From positions 1,401,597 to 1,465,596 of the forward strand of contig NZ_SRRP01000001.1 in the NCBI RefSeq assembly GCF_004785935.1: 64,000 nucleotides of DNA. Reading direction: 5' to 3'. Positions 49,561 to 60,926 of this stretch are shown here, one piece after another. Made by a program: the position numbers and the translations under genes. The DNA comes from Streptococcus rubneri (GTDB taxonomy: Bacteria; Bacillota; Bacilli; Lactobacillales; Streptococcaceae). Position 1 is the first letter of the stretch. Every line of letters starts with the position of its first letter. The notes beneath the pieces are model-generated. The model did not search any database, was not told the origin of the DNA, and saw only the letters and a list, made by a program, of their open reading frames with translations.

Positions 49561-49972
49561 GAACGATTTACTCCTATGATTTTTACTAACGTATTATTAT
49601 ACACTTTTTAAGTTTAAATGTAACTTAAAGTAACTCATATTTTGAATTTGTCAAATTTCTGATAATTTACTTTATTTAAACTATTTTCAATTGCTTTTTC
49701 TTCCAAAAATACGAAGTCGTTTTCAATCCTAATTTATCAATTTTTTAAAGGTAGTCTTATAGATCTTCAAATTTTTGCATCCTGAAGATTGACTCATCCG
49801 AAGCTTATTCGATCACTTCTTCTTTCACTTCTCACAGTTTTTTGCCTTATACAAATAAAAAGAGGGAACGATTTGTTCCCTCTTTTTTAGGTTTTACAAG
49901 CTACTATAGCTGTCAAAAGCGACGACTCTTCTTTCCAAAACGGAAGCTAGTCATTCACTCTAGTAAGATGAA
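49561..49972. other. Intergenic region between first and second SRRP genes
   Basis: 412 bp, strongly A+T rich. It holds the promoter of the second SRRP (TATAAT at 49596-49601 with a weak TTACAT 16 bp upstream, minus strand) and the terminator of the first. I see no ORF worth calling. Confidence 0.6.
49855..49886 (-). terminator. Terminator of the first SRRP gene
   Basis: AAAAAGAGGGAAC/GTTCCCTCTTTTTT hairpin. T runs on both strands make it potentially bidirectional. It lies about 90 bases past the SRRP stop. Confidence 0.8.
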
Positions 49973-52900
49973 TTATTTTTCATCTTCTTTTTTGCGACGA
50001 CCAAGTGTTGCAAGACCTGCAAGACCTGCGATTGCTCCAAGTACGCCAGTAGCTACTGATTGAGCTTCACCAGTATTTGGAAGTTGCTCAAGAGCTGGAG
50101 CTGGTTTAGCTGGTTGCTCTGGAGTAGGGTTAACTGGAGTTGGATCTACTGGTTTATTCGGAGTTGGATCCACTGGTTTTTCAGGAGTTGGATCTACCGG
50201 TTTGTTTGGAGTTGGATCTACCGGTTTGTTTGGAGTTGGATCCACTGGTTTTTCAGGAGTTGGATCCACTGGTACATTTGGTGTTGGAGTCTTCACAAGT
50301 TTGTACACATAAGTGACATTCTTATCACCCTTGATGACTTGACCTGTAGCTGAATCTGTTGTTGTCAAATGTCCATCAACGTCAACTTTACCTACAGCGT
50401 AGTTACCTGCTGGTACCAATACATAGATCTTACCATCTGGTGTGATGATTGTATTCGGACGGTTATCGATTACTGTATCGTAGTATTTACCTACTGGTTG
50501 TGCATATTCGTCTGTTACAGAATTCTTAAGTGTGTTACCAAATTCATCTACATAGTGAACATAGACGTTACCAGTTGGTGTAGATGGCTCTTCTTTCACT
50601 TCTTTGTAGACATAAGTGATAACAGATTTTGGTTTTTCAACTTTACCTTTAATCGGATCAGATGATTCCAAGTGGCCATCGCCATCGACCTTACCTACTG
50701 GGTAGTCACCTTTTGGTACGATCTTGTATGTCTTACCATCTGGTGTCTTGATTGTGTTAGGTTTTTCACCTTCCTCAGTTGTATCATATGGTGTATCATA
50801 TGGTGAGTTTGGTGTATCTTGGCGAGGTTTTTGAATCTCTTTACCATTTTCATCTACGTAAGTAATAATAACCTCACCCTTAGGCTTAGATGGCTCTTCT
50901 TTCACTTCTTTGTAGACATAAGTGATAACAGATTTTGGTTTTTCAACTTTACCTTTAATCGGATCAGATGATTCAAGGTGGCCATCTCCATCAACTTTAC
51001 CTACTGGGTAGTCACCTTTTGGTACGATCTTGTATGTCTTACCATCTGGTGTCTTGATTGTGTTAGGTTTTTCACCTTCCTCAGTTGTGTCATATGGAGT
51101 ATCATATGGTGAGTTTGGTGTGTCTTGACGTGGTTTTTGAAGCTCTTTACCATTTTCATCTACATAAGTAATGATAACTTCACCCTTAGGCTTAGATGGC
51201 TCTTCTTTCACTTCTTTGTAGACATAAGTGATAACAGATTTTGGTTTTTCAACTTTACCTTTAATCGGATCAGATGATTCAAGGTGGCCATCTCCATCGA
51301 CTTTACCTACTGGGTAGTCACCTTTTGGTACGATCTTGTATGTCTTACCATCTGGTGTCTTGATTGTGTTAGGTTTTTCACCTTCCTCAGTTGTGTCATA
51401 TGGAGTATCATATGGTGAGTTTGGTGTGTCTTGACGTGGTTTTTGAAGCTCTTTACCGTTTTCATCTACATAAGTAATGATAACTTCACCCTTAGGCTTA
51501 GATGGCTCTTCTTTCACTTCTTTGTAGACATAAGTGATAACAGATTTTGGTTTTTCAACTTTACCTTTAATCGGATCAGATGATTCAAGGTGGCCATCTC
51601 CATCGACTTTACCTACTGGGTAGTCACCTTTTGGTACGATCTTGTATGTCTTACCATCTGGTGTCTTGATTGTGTTAGGTTTTTCACCTTCCTCAGTTGT
51701 GTCATATGGAGTATCATATGGTGAGTTTGGTGTGTCTTGACGTGGTTTTTGAAGCTCTTTACCGTTCTCATCTACATAAGTAATGATAACTTCACCCTTA
51801 GGTTGTGCTGGCTCTTCTTTAAGTTTGTAGATATAGGTTACATTCTTATCGCCTTCGATCACTTTACCTGTTGTAGCGTCATCACCTTTCCAGTGACCTT
51901 GTTCGTCGACTTGACCTACTGGGTAGTTACCTGCTGGTACCAACTCATAAGTCTTACCTTGGAATTCGATCTCTTGTGGACGGTTGTCTACTACTGTATC
52001 GTAATCTTTACCTACTGGTTGTGCTTTTTCATCTGTTACTGATGGTTTGATAGTGTTTCCTTCAGTATCTTTATAGTGAACATAAACGTTACCCTTAGGT
52101 TGTGCTGGCTCTTCTTTAAGTTTGTAGATATAGGTTACATTCTTATCGCCTTCGATCACTTTACCTGTTGTATTATCATCACCTGTCCAGTGACCTTGTT
52201 CGTCGACTTGACCTACTGGGTAGTTACCTGCTGGTACCAACTCATAAGTCTTACCTTGGAATTCGATCTCTTGTGGACGGTTGTCTACTACTGTATCGTA
52301 ATCTTTACCTACTGGTTGTTCTTCTTCATCTTTTACGGAATCTTTAATAGTATTGCCTTCAGTATCTTTATAATGAACGAAAACATTACCCACTTCTTGG
52401 TATACATAAGTAATGATTGATTTAGGTTTATCAACTTTACCTTTAATTGGATCAGATGATTCCAAGTGGCCATCGCCATCGACCTTACCTACTGGGTAGT
52501 CACCTTGTGGTACGATCTTGTATGTCTTACCATCTGTTGTCTTGATGGTGTCAGGTTTTTCACCTTCCTCAGTAGTGTTATATGGTGTGTCATATGGTGA
52601 GTTTGGTGTATCTTGACGAGGGTCTTTAAGCACTTTACCTTTTGTATCTACGTAAGTGATAATAACTTCACCTTGTTTAGGTGTTTCACTTTCAGAATTT
52701 GATGAAGAGTTTGATGAAGACTCAGATACCGAAGTTGAAAGTGAGTTAGAAAGTGAAATAGATGTGCTTACTGACTCAGATACTGATTGGCTCGCTGATA
52801 CTGATTCAGACGCTGAAACTGATTGGCTCGCTGATACTGATTCAGACGCTGAAGCTGATTGGCTTGCTGATACTGATTCAGATGCTGAAGCTGATTGGCT

Positions 52901-55900
52901 TGCTGATACTGATTCAGACGCTGAAGCTGATTGGCTCGCTGATACTGATTCAGACGCTGAAGCTGATTGGCTCGCTGATACTGATTCAGATGCTGAAGCT
53001 GATTGGCTTGCTGATACTGATTCAGATGCTGAAGCTGATTGACTTGCTGATACTGATTCAGATGCTGAAGCTGATTGGCTCGCTGATACTGATTCAGACT
53101 GTGATTGTGAAGTTGATACTGACTTAGAAGTTGCTTCTGATTCAGACTGTGATTGTGAAGTTGATACTGACTTAGAAGTTGCTTCTGACTCAGACGCTGA
53201 AGCTGATTGGCTTGCTGATACTGACTTAGAGGTTACTTCTGATTCAGATTGTGATTGTGAAGTCGATACTGATTTAGATGTTACTTCTGACTCAGACGCT
53301 GAAGCTGATTGGCTTGCTGATACTGACTTAGAGGTTACTTCTGATTCAGATTGTGATTGTGAAGTTGATACTGATTTAGATGTTACTTCTGACTCAGACG
53401 CTGAAGCTGATTGGCTTGCTGATACTGACTTAGAGGTTACTTCTGATTCAGATTGTGATTGTGAAGTCGATACTGATTTAGATGTTACTTCTGACTCAGA
53501 CGCTGAAGCTGATTGGCTTGCTGATACTGACTTAGAGGTTACTTCTGATTCAGATTGTGATTGTGAAGTCGATACTGATTTAGATGTTACTTCTGACTCA
53601 GATGCTGAAGCTGATTGGCTTGCTGATACTGACTTAGAGGTTACTTCTGATTCTGATTGTGACACAGATTGTGACTTAGATACCACTTCTGATTCTGATT
53701 GTGATTGTGACTTAGACACTACTTCTGACTCTGATTGAGATACAGATTGTGACTTAGATACCACTTCTGATTCAGATTGTGACACTGATTGTGATTTAGA
53801 TACTACTTCTGATTCAGATTGTGACACTGATTGTGATTTAGATACTACTTCTGATTCAGATTGTGATTGTGACTTAGACACTACTTCTGACTGTGATTGA
53901 GATACAGATTGTGACTTAGATACCACTTCTGATTCAGATTGTGATGCAGAGTTTGAGAAGGATTGCGATTGAGAAGCAGACTCTGAATCATTCATCTTCT
54001 CGAAGTAATAGTTCACATCAGTTGATGGTTTAATCGCAGTTGGAATTGAGTAGTTGTTTGAGAATGATGAATAACCCTTCAAATCAGAGTATACTTTACC
54101 ATTTGGTGCTGTTGGGTCATTCGCAACAGATCCTTCTGCTTGGATTTCTGGAACTTTACCAGCAATAACGTTGTAACTGTTATTACCAGCTCCGGCAGGT
54201 GTCAATGATGTGCTTGGAGCACCTTTGAATGGACGTGGATAAGTGTGTAGAGTTCCGTCCATTTGTTTATAAGTATCTGTCTCAGTAGCAGACTGCCAAC
54301 CAGTGATAATGAGTGATTTACTTCCAGCTGTTTCGTTGACTTCAATATAGTAGTCAGCATTTTTGCTGTTTACTTTTGTAACTTTTGTCTCATCAGCTTT
54401 CCACTCTTCACCAGCCTTATTAACTTTACTTGTGTAGATGAGTGTGTATTTCGATACATCTTCTGTACCAATATCAGATGTAGCAAAGTTATTAACTTGA
54501 GATGGATCAAGGGCGTAGAATTTCGTTACAGTTGAACCTTCCGTATCAACGATTTCAGAAATACGTTTCACATAGTAGTGGTTTGCGCCACCTTGAAGTT
54601 CGACCAGTTTTTGACCGACAACACCCTTACCAAGGATACCTGATGTTTTTTGAGTTGAGTCAGTTGTTGCTGCTACATGTTTGTAACCAGGGATATCGCG
54701 GTTGTCTGAAGCTGTAAATTGTTGACCTGCAATACCTTTTTGCGTATAGCTTGCCAGATCTGTTTCACTTCCAGTAGGTTTGTAAAGTTGACCTGGAGTA
54801 GAGTTACCTTGGATAAGCTTATAGTGAGTTGTTTGCTCAGCAACTGCATAAGGAACCGAAGTTTGAACGTTTGGCTTGTCTTCATTTTCGTTACCTGGGT
54901 AGTTGGTGTCGCGAATTTGAAGAGTTTCATACTCAAGGTTAGCGTTGACCAATGAGAAGGTCACGTTACCTGGATCAGTTCCGTTAGCACCTGTGTAAGT
55001 CAAAGTATTGGTTACATCAGAGTTGTTGTTTGTGATGTAGCTTGGAAGAGAGATATTGCTTTCTCCAGCACGAATGGTACGTGTATAAGCTTCAGTACCA
55101 TCAGATTTCTTCACAATACGCAAATGTACATCTGGGTTAGCTGAAAGGTTACCAGTAATGGCTGAACGGTCTACTGAAAGAGTAGCGTAGTAATCAAAAT
55201 AAGTCTTATTGCCAGAAGCATGATCTGTCTTAAGGAATTGCCATACACCAAAGGTATAACGATCTGCGTTTGGATCCAAGGCGTAACCAGCCTTGTTGAA
55301 AGCAGCATCTTCAATGTTTGCGCCATTAGGATCTGTAATGACTGGAACTGTCGTTCCATTAGTGCTTGTTGAAATCGGTGCCAACTGTGCATAGACTGCT
55401 GGAGCACCATTCACTGTTGTATTACCAGTAAAGCCTGCTGCAGTCAAAGTTGCCATCATGTCATCTACTGACTTGCTCAAGCGTTCGCGTTGGTCTGCGT
55501 ATGCTTGCGCTGATGCATTGGCGTTGATCAAGCTGTTGCTTGCTGTCAATTCAGTTTGAACTTTAGCGATGGCCGCATCAAGTAATGCTTTCTTCTCTGG
55601 TGCTGAAATAGTTGCTGAATAGTCTCCTGCAATCTTGTTCAACAATGCTGCTTCTGAAGTGTTTTGTTCCAAAACAACTTTATCTTCAGCTTTCGCTACT
55701 GTTGTAGTGCTTTCTACACTTGCTTCAGAGCCAGCTGCTACAGTAGATTCGCTAAGAGCTGCAGAAAGTTCAGCTGAACCTTGTGCGCTCAATGAAGTAG
55801 ATACTGATGCAGAGATAGAGGCACTTGCAGAAGTTGAAAGACTTGCTGATTCTGTTGTTGATTCAGTAGTTGATTCACTCTGAGACTCTACTTTTTCTTC

Positions 55901-56287
55901 TGATACAGATACTGAATCAGATGTAGATACAGAACCAAGAACCAAGCTATCTGTTTCAGCAAGAGCTTGATCATTCAATTCTGATGCAGTCGCAACATCA
56001 TTACCTGCTTCGTCAGCATGTCCTGTGTTCGCAATAGATGCAGCCCCGAGGACAGCCCCTGCCGCTACAATCCCTTTTAACAAGCCTCTGCTTGTCATCT
56101 CCTTAACTGACACTGCGTCTTCACGCACTTCAGCTACAACAGTCTCTTCGACTTGACCACGAATCACCTTGAGCAAGCCAAAGCTAGAAGTAGCTGCACG
56201 CAACCAGTTCTTACCTGACTTGATCAATTTGAAACGAGTCACTCGATCGGTTTCACGGAAATCTCCGTTTGAACGCTTAAAAAACAT
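49973..56287 (-). CDS. Serine-rich repeat adhesin with C-terminal MucBP repeats (first, 2104 aa)
   Basis: SRRP exported by the accessory Sec system. The signal peptide (about 1-90, [17 protein letters not shown]) is nearly the same as that of the second SRRP. Next come a short SRR1 (about 118-180) and a binding region (about 185-760). SRR2 (about 765-1200) is built from [28 protein letters not shown] and [12 protein letters not shown] units. Unlike a standard SRRP it then has eight MucBP-like repeats (about 1205-2000), a PTP-rich wall segment, LPNTG, a membrane helix and RRKKEDEK. MucBP modules are known from mucin-binding proteins of Gram-positives, so mucin binding is a reasonable but unproved role. 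Confidence 0.94.
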   Translation of the reverse strand: MFFKRSNGDFRETDRVTRFKLIKSGKNWLRAATSSFGLLKVIRGQVEETVVAEVREDAVSVKEMTSRGLLKGIVAAGAVLGAASIANTGHADEAGNDVATASELNDQALAETDSLVLGSVSTSDSVSVSEEKVESQSESTTESTTESASLSTSASASISASVSTSLSAQGSAELSAALSESTVAAGSEASVESTTTVAKAEDKVVLEQNTSEAALLNKIAGDYSATISAPEKKALLDAAIAKVQTELTASNSLINANASAQAYADQRERLSKSVDDMMATLTAAGFTGNTTVNGAPAVYAQLAPISTSTNGTTVPVITDPNGANIEDAAFNKAGYALDPNADRYTFGVWQFLKTDHASGNKTYFDYYATLSVDRSAITGNLSANPDVHLRIVKKSDGTEAYTRTIRAGESNISLPSYITNNNSDVTNTLTYTGANGTDPGNVTFSLVNANLEYETLQIRDTNYPGNENEDKPNVQTSVPYAVAEQTTHYKLIQGNSTPGQLYKPTGSETDLASYTQKGIAGQQFTASDNRDIPGYKHVAATTDSTQKTSGILGKGVVGQKLVELQGGANHYYVKRISEIVDTEGSTVTKFYALDPSQVNNFATSDIGTEDVSKYTLIYTSKVNKAGEEWKADETKVTKVNSKNADYYIEVNETAGSKSLIITGWQSATETDTYKQMDGTLHTYPRPFKGAPSTSLTPAGAGNNSYNVIAGKVPEIQAEGSVANDPTAPNGKVYSDLKGYSSFSNNYSIPTAIKPSTDVNYYFEKMNDSESASQSQSFSNSASQSESEVVSKSQSVSQSQSEVVSKSQSQSESEVVSKSQSVSQSESEVVSKSQSVSQSESEVVSKSQSVSQSESEVVSKSQSQSESEVVSKSQSVSQSESEVTSKSVSASQSASASESEVTSKSVSTSQSQSESEVTSKSVSASQSASASESEVTSKSVSTSQSQSESEVTSKSVSASQSASASESEVTSKSVSTSQSQSESEVTSKSVSASQSASASESEVTSKSVSTSQSQSESEVTSKSVSASQSASASESEATSKSVSTSQSQSESEATSKSVSTSQSQSESVSASQSASASESVSASQSASASESVSASQSASASESVSASQSASASESVSASQSASASESVSASQSASASESVSASQSASASESVSASQSVSASESVSASQSVSESVSTSISLSNSLSTSVSESSSNSSSNSESETPKQGEVIITYVDTKGKVLKDPRQDTPNSPYDTPYNTTEEGEKPDTIKTTDGKTYKIVPQGDYPVGKVDGDGHLESSDPIKGKVDKPKSIITYVYQEVGNVFVHYKDTEGNTIKDSVKDEEEQPVGKDYDTVVDNRPQEIEFQGKTYELVPAGNYPVGQVDEQGHWTGDDNTTGKVIEGDKNVTYIYKLKEEPAQPKGNVYVHYKDTEGNTIKPSVTDEKAQPVGKDYDTVVDNRPQEIEFQGKTYELVPAGNYPVGQVDEQGHWKGDDATTGKVIEGDKNVTYIYKLKEEPAQPKGEVIITYVDENGKELQKPRQDTPNSPYDTPYDTTEEGEKPNTIKTPDGKTYKIVPKGDYPVGKVDGDGHLESSDPIKGKVEKPKSVITYVYKEVKEEPSKPKGEVIITYVDENGKELQKPRQDTPNSPYDTPYDTTEEGEKPNTIKTPDGKTYKIVPKGDYPVGKVDGDGHLESSDPIKGKVEKPKSVITYVYKEVKEEPSKPKGEVIITYVDENGKELQKPRQDTPNSPYDTPYDTTEEGEKPNTIKTPDGKTYKIVPKGDYPVGKVDGDGHLESSDPIKGKVEKPKSVITYVYKEVKEEPSKPKGEVIITYVDENGKEIQKPRQDTPNSPYDTPYDTTEEGEKPNTIKTPDGKTYKIVPKGDYPVGKVDGDGHLESSDPIKGKVEKPKSVITYVYKEVKEEPSTPTGNVYVHYVDEFGNTLKNSVTDEYAQPVGKYYDTVIDNRPNTIITPDGKIYVLVPAGNYAVGKVDVDGHLTTTDSATGQVIKGDKNVTYVYKLVKTPTPNVPVDPTPEKPVDPTPNKPVDPTPNKPVDPTPEKPVDPTPNKPVDPTPVNPTPEQPAKPAPALEQLPNTGEAQSVATGVLGAIAGLAGLATLGRRKKEDEK
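50280..52675 (-). repeat. Eight MucBP-like repeats in the first SRRP
   Basis: Two repeat types alternate in the order A-B-B-A-A-A-A-B from the N terminus. Type A begins GEVIITYVD and contains [14 protein letters not shown]. Type B begins GNVYVHYKD and contains [10 protein letters not shown]. Four consecutive A copies have a 306-bp period (for example TGTAGA at 50605, 50911 and 51217) and are nearly identical at the DNA level. Confidence 0.9.
52690..53995 (-). repeat. SRR2 domain of the first SRRP
   Basis: About 1.3 kb of tandem Ser-rich coding repeats with three successive unit types rich in Gln, Lys/Val and Ala. Its composition differs from the acidic repeats of the other two SRRPs. Confidence 0.88.
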
Positions 56288-56321
56288 TTGGTTCTCCTTT
56301 ATTCATAATTTACCATCTATC

Positions 56322-56349
56322 ATTATACACCTTTACTCTGCGAATTCAA
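56322..56349 (-). promoter_or_regulatory. Promoter of the first SRRP gene
   Basis: TTGAAT (56344-56349), 16-bp spacer, TGTATAAT with the hexamer at 56322-56327. The leader is about 30 nt with an AAAGGAGAA ribosome-binding site. Confidence 0.6.
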
Positions 56350-56459
56350 GCAATTTGATACAAAAAATTACCAATATATTAGAATATTACGTTTTCATTA
56401 ATTTTCAGTGACTCAATGTGTAATTTCGTGACCATCCGGGAAAATTTTTTGATAAAAAT

Positions 56460-56492
56460 TAAAAAAAACGGAACACATTTTTGTGTTCCGTT
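56460..56492 (-). terminator. Terminator of gltX
   Basis: AAACGGAACACA/TGTGTTCCGTTT hairpin followed by T5+ on the minus strand, directly after the gltX stop. Confidence 0.85.
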
Positions 56493-56499
56493 TGATTTC

Positions 56500-57960
56500 T
56501 TAGTTTGCAATTTCTTCCAACATTTTTTCAATGTGTTGGATGGATTTTTCGCGTCCAAGCAAGTAGATGGTCTCTGGCAATTCTGGACCATGCATCTCTC
56601 CAGAAACAGCGATACGAATCGGCATGAAAAGGTTCTTCCCTTTAATACCTGTTTCTTTTTGGACTGCTTTGATTTGTGGGAAGATATTTTCTACCACAAA
56701 CTCATCGTCTGACATGGCCTCGAGTTTTGCTTTGAAGGCTTCCAGTACAGTCGGAACCGTTTCACCAGCCATGACTTCTCGTTCTGCTTCTGTCAATTCT
56801 GGGAAGTCTGAGAAGAAGAGGTCTGTCAATGGAACGATTTCGTCCACTGACTTCATTTGTGGTTTGTAGAGTTCCACTAATTTTTCAGCCTTGTCTGTCA
56901 AACGACCTGCTTCTTCAAGGAATGGTTTGGCCATTTCAAAGATGGTCGCAAGGTCTGCATTCTTGATGTAGTCATTGCTCATCCAGTCTAGCTTCTTCTG
57001 GTCGAAAGCTGCTGGAGACTTGCTGAGGCGGTTTTCATCAAAGAGCTTGATGAGTTCTTCACGAGAGAAGATCTCGTCTTCCCCACCAGGGTTCCAACCA
57101 AGCAGAGCGATAAAGTTAAAGACTGCTTCTGGAAGGTATCCCTTCTTACGGTAGTCTTCGATAAACTGAAGGGTGTTGGTGTCCCGTTTAGACAACTTCT
57201 TACCAGTTTCAGAATTGATGATCAAGGTCATGTGACCAAATTCTGGTGCTTCCCAACCAAGTGCTTCATAAACCATGAGCTGTTTTGGTGTATTGGCAAT
57301 GTGGTCATCCCCACGGATAACGTGAGAGATTTGCATATCGTGGTCATCGATGACAACGGCAAAGTTGTAAGTTGGGTAGCCATCTTTCTTCTGGATGACC
57401 CAGTCACCACCAATATTGCCACCTTCAAATTCGATATCGCCTTTGACCATATCATGCCACTTGTAGATACCAGACTCATTCACTGCCAAACGAACCGTAG
57501 GGATGATGCCCGCTGCTTCACGTTCTGCAACGTAAGCTGCTTTTTCTTCTTCGCTCATCCCAAGGTATTCGTTGATGTAGCGAGGTGTTTCACCTGCTGC
57601 TTCTTGGCGTTCACGTTCTGCCGCCAACTCTTCTTCTGTCACATAAGACTTGTAGGCTTTTCCTTCAGCTAAGAGTTGGTCGATGTATGTTTGATACAAT
57701 TCCAAACGTTCAGACTGGCGGTAGTTTTCATGTGTCTCTGGACTTTCATCCCAGTCCATGCCCAACCAACGAAGGTTTTCAAGCTGGGAACGCTCTCCGT
57801 CTTCGACATGACGTTTGCGGTCCGTATCTTCGATACGGATGATAAAGGTTCCACCATGGTGGCGTGCATACAAGTAGTTAAACAATGCTGTACGAGCATT
57901 TCCGATGTGTAGTAGTCCAGTTGGACTTGGTGCATAACGCACACGAATATCTTTAGTCAC
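56500..57960 (-). CDS. gltX: Glutamyl-tRNA synthetase
   Basis: 486 aa, class I synthetase charging tRNA-Glu (and, in streptococci, tRNA-Gln ahead of amidation). The HIGH-type motif is HIGNAR (18-23) and the KMSKS-type motif is KLSKRD after SETGK. RIEDTD (about 42-47) is typical. An extended -10 promoter TGCTATAAT lies at 58029-58037, with a leader of about 65 nt that can fold a CTGGG/CCCAG hairpin. It is monocistronic. Confidence 0.97.
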   Translation of the reverse strand: MTKDIRVRYAPSPTGLLHIGNARTALFNYLYARHHGGTFIIRIEDTDRKRHVEDGERSQLENLRWLGMDWDESPETHENYRQSERLELYQTYIDQLLAEGKAYKSYVTEEELAAERERQEAAGETPRYINEYLGMSEEEKAAYVAEREAAGIIPTVRLAVNESGIYKWHDMVKGDIEFEGGNIGGDWVIQKKDGYPTYNFAVVIDDHDMQISHVIRGDDHIANTPKQLMVYEALGWEAPEFGHMTLIINSETGKKLSKRDTNTLQFIEDYRKKGYLPEAVFNFIALLGWNPGGEDEIFSREELIKLFDENRLSKSPAAFDQKKLDWMSNDYIKNADLATIFEMAKPFLEEAGRLTDKAEKLVELYKPQMKSVDEIVPLTDLFFSDFPELTEAEREVMAGETVPTVLEAFKAKLEAMSDDEFVVENIFPQIKAVQKETGIKGKNLFMPIRIAVSGEMHGPELPETIYLLGREKSIQHIEKMLEEIAN

Positions 57961-58058
57961 GTATGTTTCTCCTAATTGTTCATTGATTCTGGGCTTCTTA
58001 TCTAACTGACCCAGGTACTTTTCACTCTATTATAGCATATCTCTGCATGAGTAGCTTC

Positions 58059-58841
58059 CTAATCGAGTCGTTCTTCTAGTTCAAAATTGATCGGCAGGGT
58101 TGCTAAGAAATGTTCCAACTCCCGCTCCCAATAAAACCATTCATGTTTTCCTGGTCCATGGCTGTAGGTGATATCAAAGCCGAGGTCCTTCAGATGATCC
58201 ACAGCTATATTGTTGGCCTCATACAGAGCATCTTGCTCTCCGCACCAAGCCCATAAGACCGTCTTTTTATCTGAGTACTTCTCCGCAATGCTTTCCAAGG
58301 AGTAAGGACTTGTCGTCCAATCTTCTAGCTTTCCAAAGACCCCTTGCCAATAAGCTGCACTTCCAAGGTCGGTGTTTGCCAGTTGACGCCCCTCAAAGCT
58401 AAGAGCACCAGAAAAGCTAGCGGCATGCGAGAAGCGATTGGTTTGAAGAGCCAGTTTGAAAGAGCCATAGCCCCCCATCGATAGACCAGCAATAAAGGTC
58501 TTCTCCCGCTTCTTAGTCATATTTGGGAAGAAACGTGCCAAGGTCTTAGGCAATTCCTCTGCGATGGCTGTGTAATAGGGATAACCATACTTTGTATCTG
58601 TATACCAACCATTATTGGTATTAGGCAAAACGACAATCAAATTGGTCGAACGTAGGATCCGTTCTACATGCGTTCGTTTCAACCAGGAGTACTGATTGCC
58701 ATTCATCCCATGAAGGAGATAGAGGACCGGGATATCTTGATCATCCGGATTTTTCACCCGAGACGCATCTGGATAGAGGACGTTGATCCCCCACTCCATT
58801 GCGAGCGCTTCTGAATAATATTCAATCTGCATTACTGCCAT
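58059..58841 (-). CDS. estA: EstA-type carboxylesterase (tributyrin esterase family)
   Basis: 260 aa, alpha/beta-hydrolase of the esterase-D/EstA group. The nucleophile elbow GLSMGGYGS has S121, the oxyanion-side HGMNG lies at 44-48, and a late His in [10 protein letters not shown] completes a likely triad. There is no signal peptide, so it is cytosolic or exported by other means. Pneumococcal EstA, which deacetylates sialic acid and short-chain esters, is encoded beside the same RNase J gene. GAGGAAAG precedes the ATG. It probably shares the rnjB transcript (73-bp gap). Confidence 0.88.
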   Translation of the reverse strand: MAVMQIEYYSEALAMEWGINVLYPDASRVKNPDDQDIPVLYLLHGMNGNQYSWLKRTHVERILRSTNLIVVLPNTNNGWYTDTKYGYPYYTAIAEELPKTLARFFPNMTKKREKTFIAGLSMGGYGSFKLALQTNRFSHAASFSGALSFEGRQLANTDLGSAAYWQGVFGKLEDWTTSPYSLESIAEKYSDKKTVLWAWCGEQDALYEANNIAVDHLKDLGFDITYSHGPGKHEWFYWERELEHFLATLPINFELEERLD

Positions 58842-58914
58842 CTATCTTTCCTCACCATTTCTTTCTTCTTTGACAAGAAAAAGCCGACGATCGACTTTTC
58901 CTCTTATGTTAATC

Positions 58915-60576
58915 TTAGCGTACTTCCATGACAACTGGCAAGATAGCTGGTCGACGTTTGGTCTGGTCAAAGAGGTACTTGGCCAAACTATCGCGAACAG
59001 CACCCTTGAGCTCACCCCAATCGAAGCTGTCCTGAGCCAAGTATTCTTCCACACTTTGGTTGACAATTTCTGCACTTTCGCGCAAGATATCGCGACTCTT
59101 CTTCACGTAGACAAAGCCACGGGTGTGAACTTTTGCCTTTGAGATGATGCGTTTCTCACGGCGGTTAACCGTAATTGCTACAATAAAGATCCCATCTTCT
59201 GAAAGGACTTTCCGGTCACGGAGAACGACATTCCCAACATCCCCAATGGCATTCCCATCGATGAGAACATCTCCTGCAGGGACGCTACCAGCTGGGACGA
59301 AGTCCCCATTGTCATATTCCATGATGGAGCCTTTTTTCGGAATGAAGATATTTTCAGGCAAAATCCCCACTTCCATAGCAATTCTTGCATGGGCATCCAA
59401 TTCACGGTATTCCCCTTGGATTGGGAACAGATAGTTGGGACGAAGGAGGTTGATCATCAACTGCAAATCACGCGCATTTCCATGTCCTGATACACGCAAG
59501 CTTTGAGTAATCTGTTTGACGACTCCTCCTGCTTGGTAGACCATGTTTTCTACACGTGCCATAACCGCTTCTTTGGCGATAGATGGAGTTGTTACGATAT
59601 AGACCAAGTCACCATCCTTGATTTCGACATAGCGGTGACGGCCAATGGACATCTTACGAAGTCCGTTGATCGGCTCACCCATACGTCCAGTTTCAAGAAT
59701 AATCAATTCATGGTCCTCAAAACGAGACATTTCTTTTGGCTTGATCAATAATTTTTCGTTGGCCAAAGAAAGCTTATTTAAACGAATCCCTGTCCGGACA
59801 ATATTTTCTACGTCAAATCCAGTCAAAACAACCCGACGCCCTGTCTCTGCAGCTGCGTCAAAGACCTGCTGGATCCGTGATAGGTTACTAGCAACAGCAG
59901 CAACAATGACACGGCCATCCCAGTCCCCAATTGTATCCAGGATTTCATCTCCAACTTCTTGCTCGCTAGCCACTTGAACAGTGCTGTCAGCATTAGCAGA
60001 GTCACTCAAGAGAGCTAGCACGCCTTCGCGTCCAATCTCTGCCAAACGAGCAAAGTCTGTCGCATAAAACTCACTCGCTGTCTGGTCAAATTTGAAATCT
60101 CCTGTGTAGACGATATTCCCCTCAGGTGTTTTGATGACAACTCCCAAACTTTCTGGAATGGAGTGGGTTGTCTGGAAGAAGGAAACGACGGTGCCTCCAA
60201 AATCGATTTCAGTGTTGGCATCAATGACATGAAAATCATTGAACTTTTTCACACTGTCATTGCCTTTAACAAAGAGTTTAGCCAACTCGACGGTCAACTC
60301 AGATCCAAAAACTGGTACCTTGGCTTCTGCTAGTAGATAGGGAAGGGCTCCAATGGCATCCGCGTGTCCATGTGTTAGGAAGACCCCTGCGATTCGATCA
60401 CTATTTTCAAAGAGGTAGTCCATATTGGGGATCACGACATCGACCCCTAGTTGTTCATTTTCTGGATACTTAAGTCCGGCATCCAAAACAAAGATTGAGT
60501 CATTTACTTCAGCTACGTAGAGATTTTTCCCGTTTTCACGGACTCCACCCAAAGTAATCAACTTAATGTTACTCAT
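58915..60576 (-). CDS. rnjB: Ribonuclease J2
   Basis: 553 aa, metallo-beta-lactamase/beta-CASP RNase of the RNase J family, acting in mRNA turnover. I assign J2, not J1, because metal-site motifs are degenerate. HGHADA (69-74) has Ala where catalytic enzymes have the final His of HxHxDH, and the C-terminal motif reads PIQGEYR where J1 has PVHGEYR. J2 proteins usually pair with J1 and contribute structure more than catalysis. AAAGGAGAAAAC precedes the ATG. Promoter TTGAAA-17-TATAAT lies about 95 bp upstream. Confidence 0.85.
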   Translation of the reverse strand: MSNIKLITLGGVRENGKNLYVAEVNDSIFVLDAGLKYPENEQLGVDVVIPNMDYLFENSDRIAGVFLTHGHADAIGALPYLLAEAKVPVFGSELTVELAKLFVKGNDSVKKFNDFHVIDANTEIDFGGTVVSFFQTTHSIPESLGVVIKTPEGNIVYTGDFKFDQTASEFYATDFARLAEIGREGVLALLSDSANADSTVQVASEQEVGDEILDTIGDWDGRVIVAAVASNLSRIQQVFDAAAETGRRVVLTGFDVENIVRTGIRLNKLSLANEKLLIKPKEMSRFEDHELIILETGRMGEPINGLRKMSIGRHRYVEIKDGDLVYIVTTPSIAKEAVMARVENMVYQAGGVVKQITQSLRVSGHGNARDLQLMINLLRPNYLFPIQGEYRELDAHARIAMEVGILPENIFIPKKGSIMEYDNGDFVPAGSVPAGDVLIDGNAIGDVGNVVLRDRKVLSEDGIFIVAITVNRREKRIISKAKVHTRGFVYVKKSRDILRESAEIVNQSVEEYLAQDSFDWGELKGAVRDSLAKYLFDQTKRRPAILPVVMEVR

Positions 60577-60667
60577 GTTTTCTCCTTTTTTGTTAATGGT
60601 TCATACTTACGGTCCTTGGCTCACCAAGTCGAATTACAGTTTTGCAAAGTTCTTGCATATCTAGAAC

Positions 60668-60696
60668 ATTATACTATTTTTTCACGATTTTTTCAA
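60668..60696 (-). promoter_or_regulatory. rnjB promoter
   Basis: TTGAAA (60691-60696), 17-bp spacer, TATAAT (60668-60673) on the minus strand. Confidence 0.65.
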
Positions 60697-60710
60697 AAGG
60701 CAGATCAAAA

Positions 60711-60747
60711 ACAGGGCCTCCTCCCTGCTAACAGGAAGGAGCCTTTT
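60711..60747 (-). terminator. Terminator upstream of rnjB
   Basis: An imperfect GGCTCCTTCCTG/CAGGGAGGAGGCC hairpin around TTAG, with TTTTTG on the minus strand and TTTTC on the plus strand. It insulates rnjB from upstream transcription. Confidence 0.65.
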
Positions 60748-60889
60748 CATTAGTTTATAAGGGGAATCGGACGAAGTTGCTTCAACGTCGTGATTTTATG
60801 ATTCTTTCTACTAGAAACAAAGGTAGGCATATCTTGCAAGATAGGGAAACAATCCTCCTTTCCAGATCATCCCTTTAAGATTTTACCAA

Positions 60890-60926
60890 CGAAAAAGACC
60901 TCCAGTCTTACGGGACTAGAGGTCTG
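60890..60926 (-). terminator. Terminator of the candidate 415-nt transcript
   Basis: A 12-bp stem (one G-U pair) closing CCGTAA, followed by TTTTTC on the minus strand. Confidence 0.75.

Noticed and set aside
43933-56287. CRISPR array suspected from regular repeats
   Set aside because: The repeats are contiguous coding units without unique spacers, in frame with a secreted protein.
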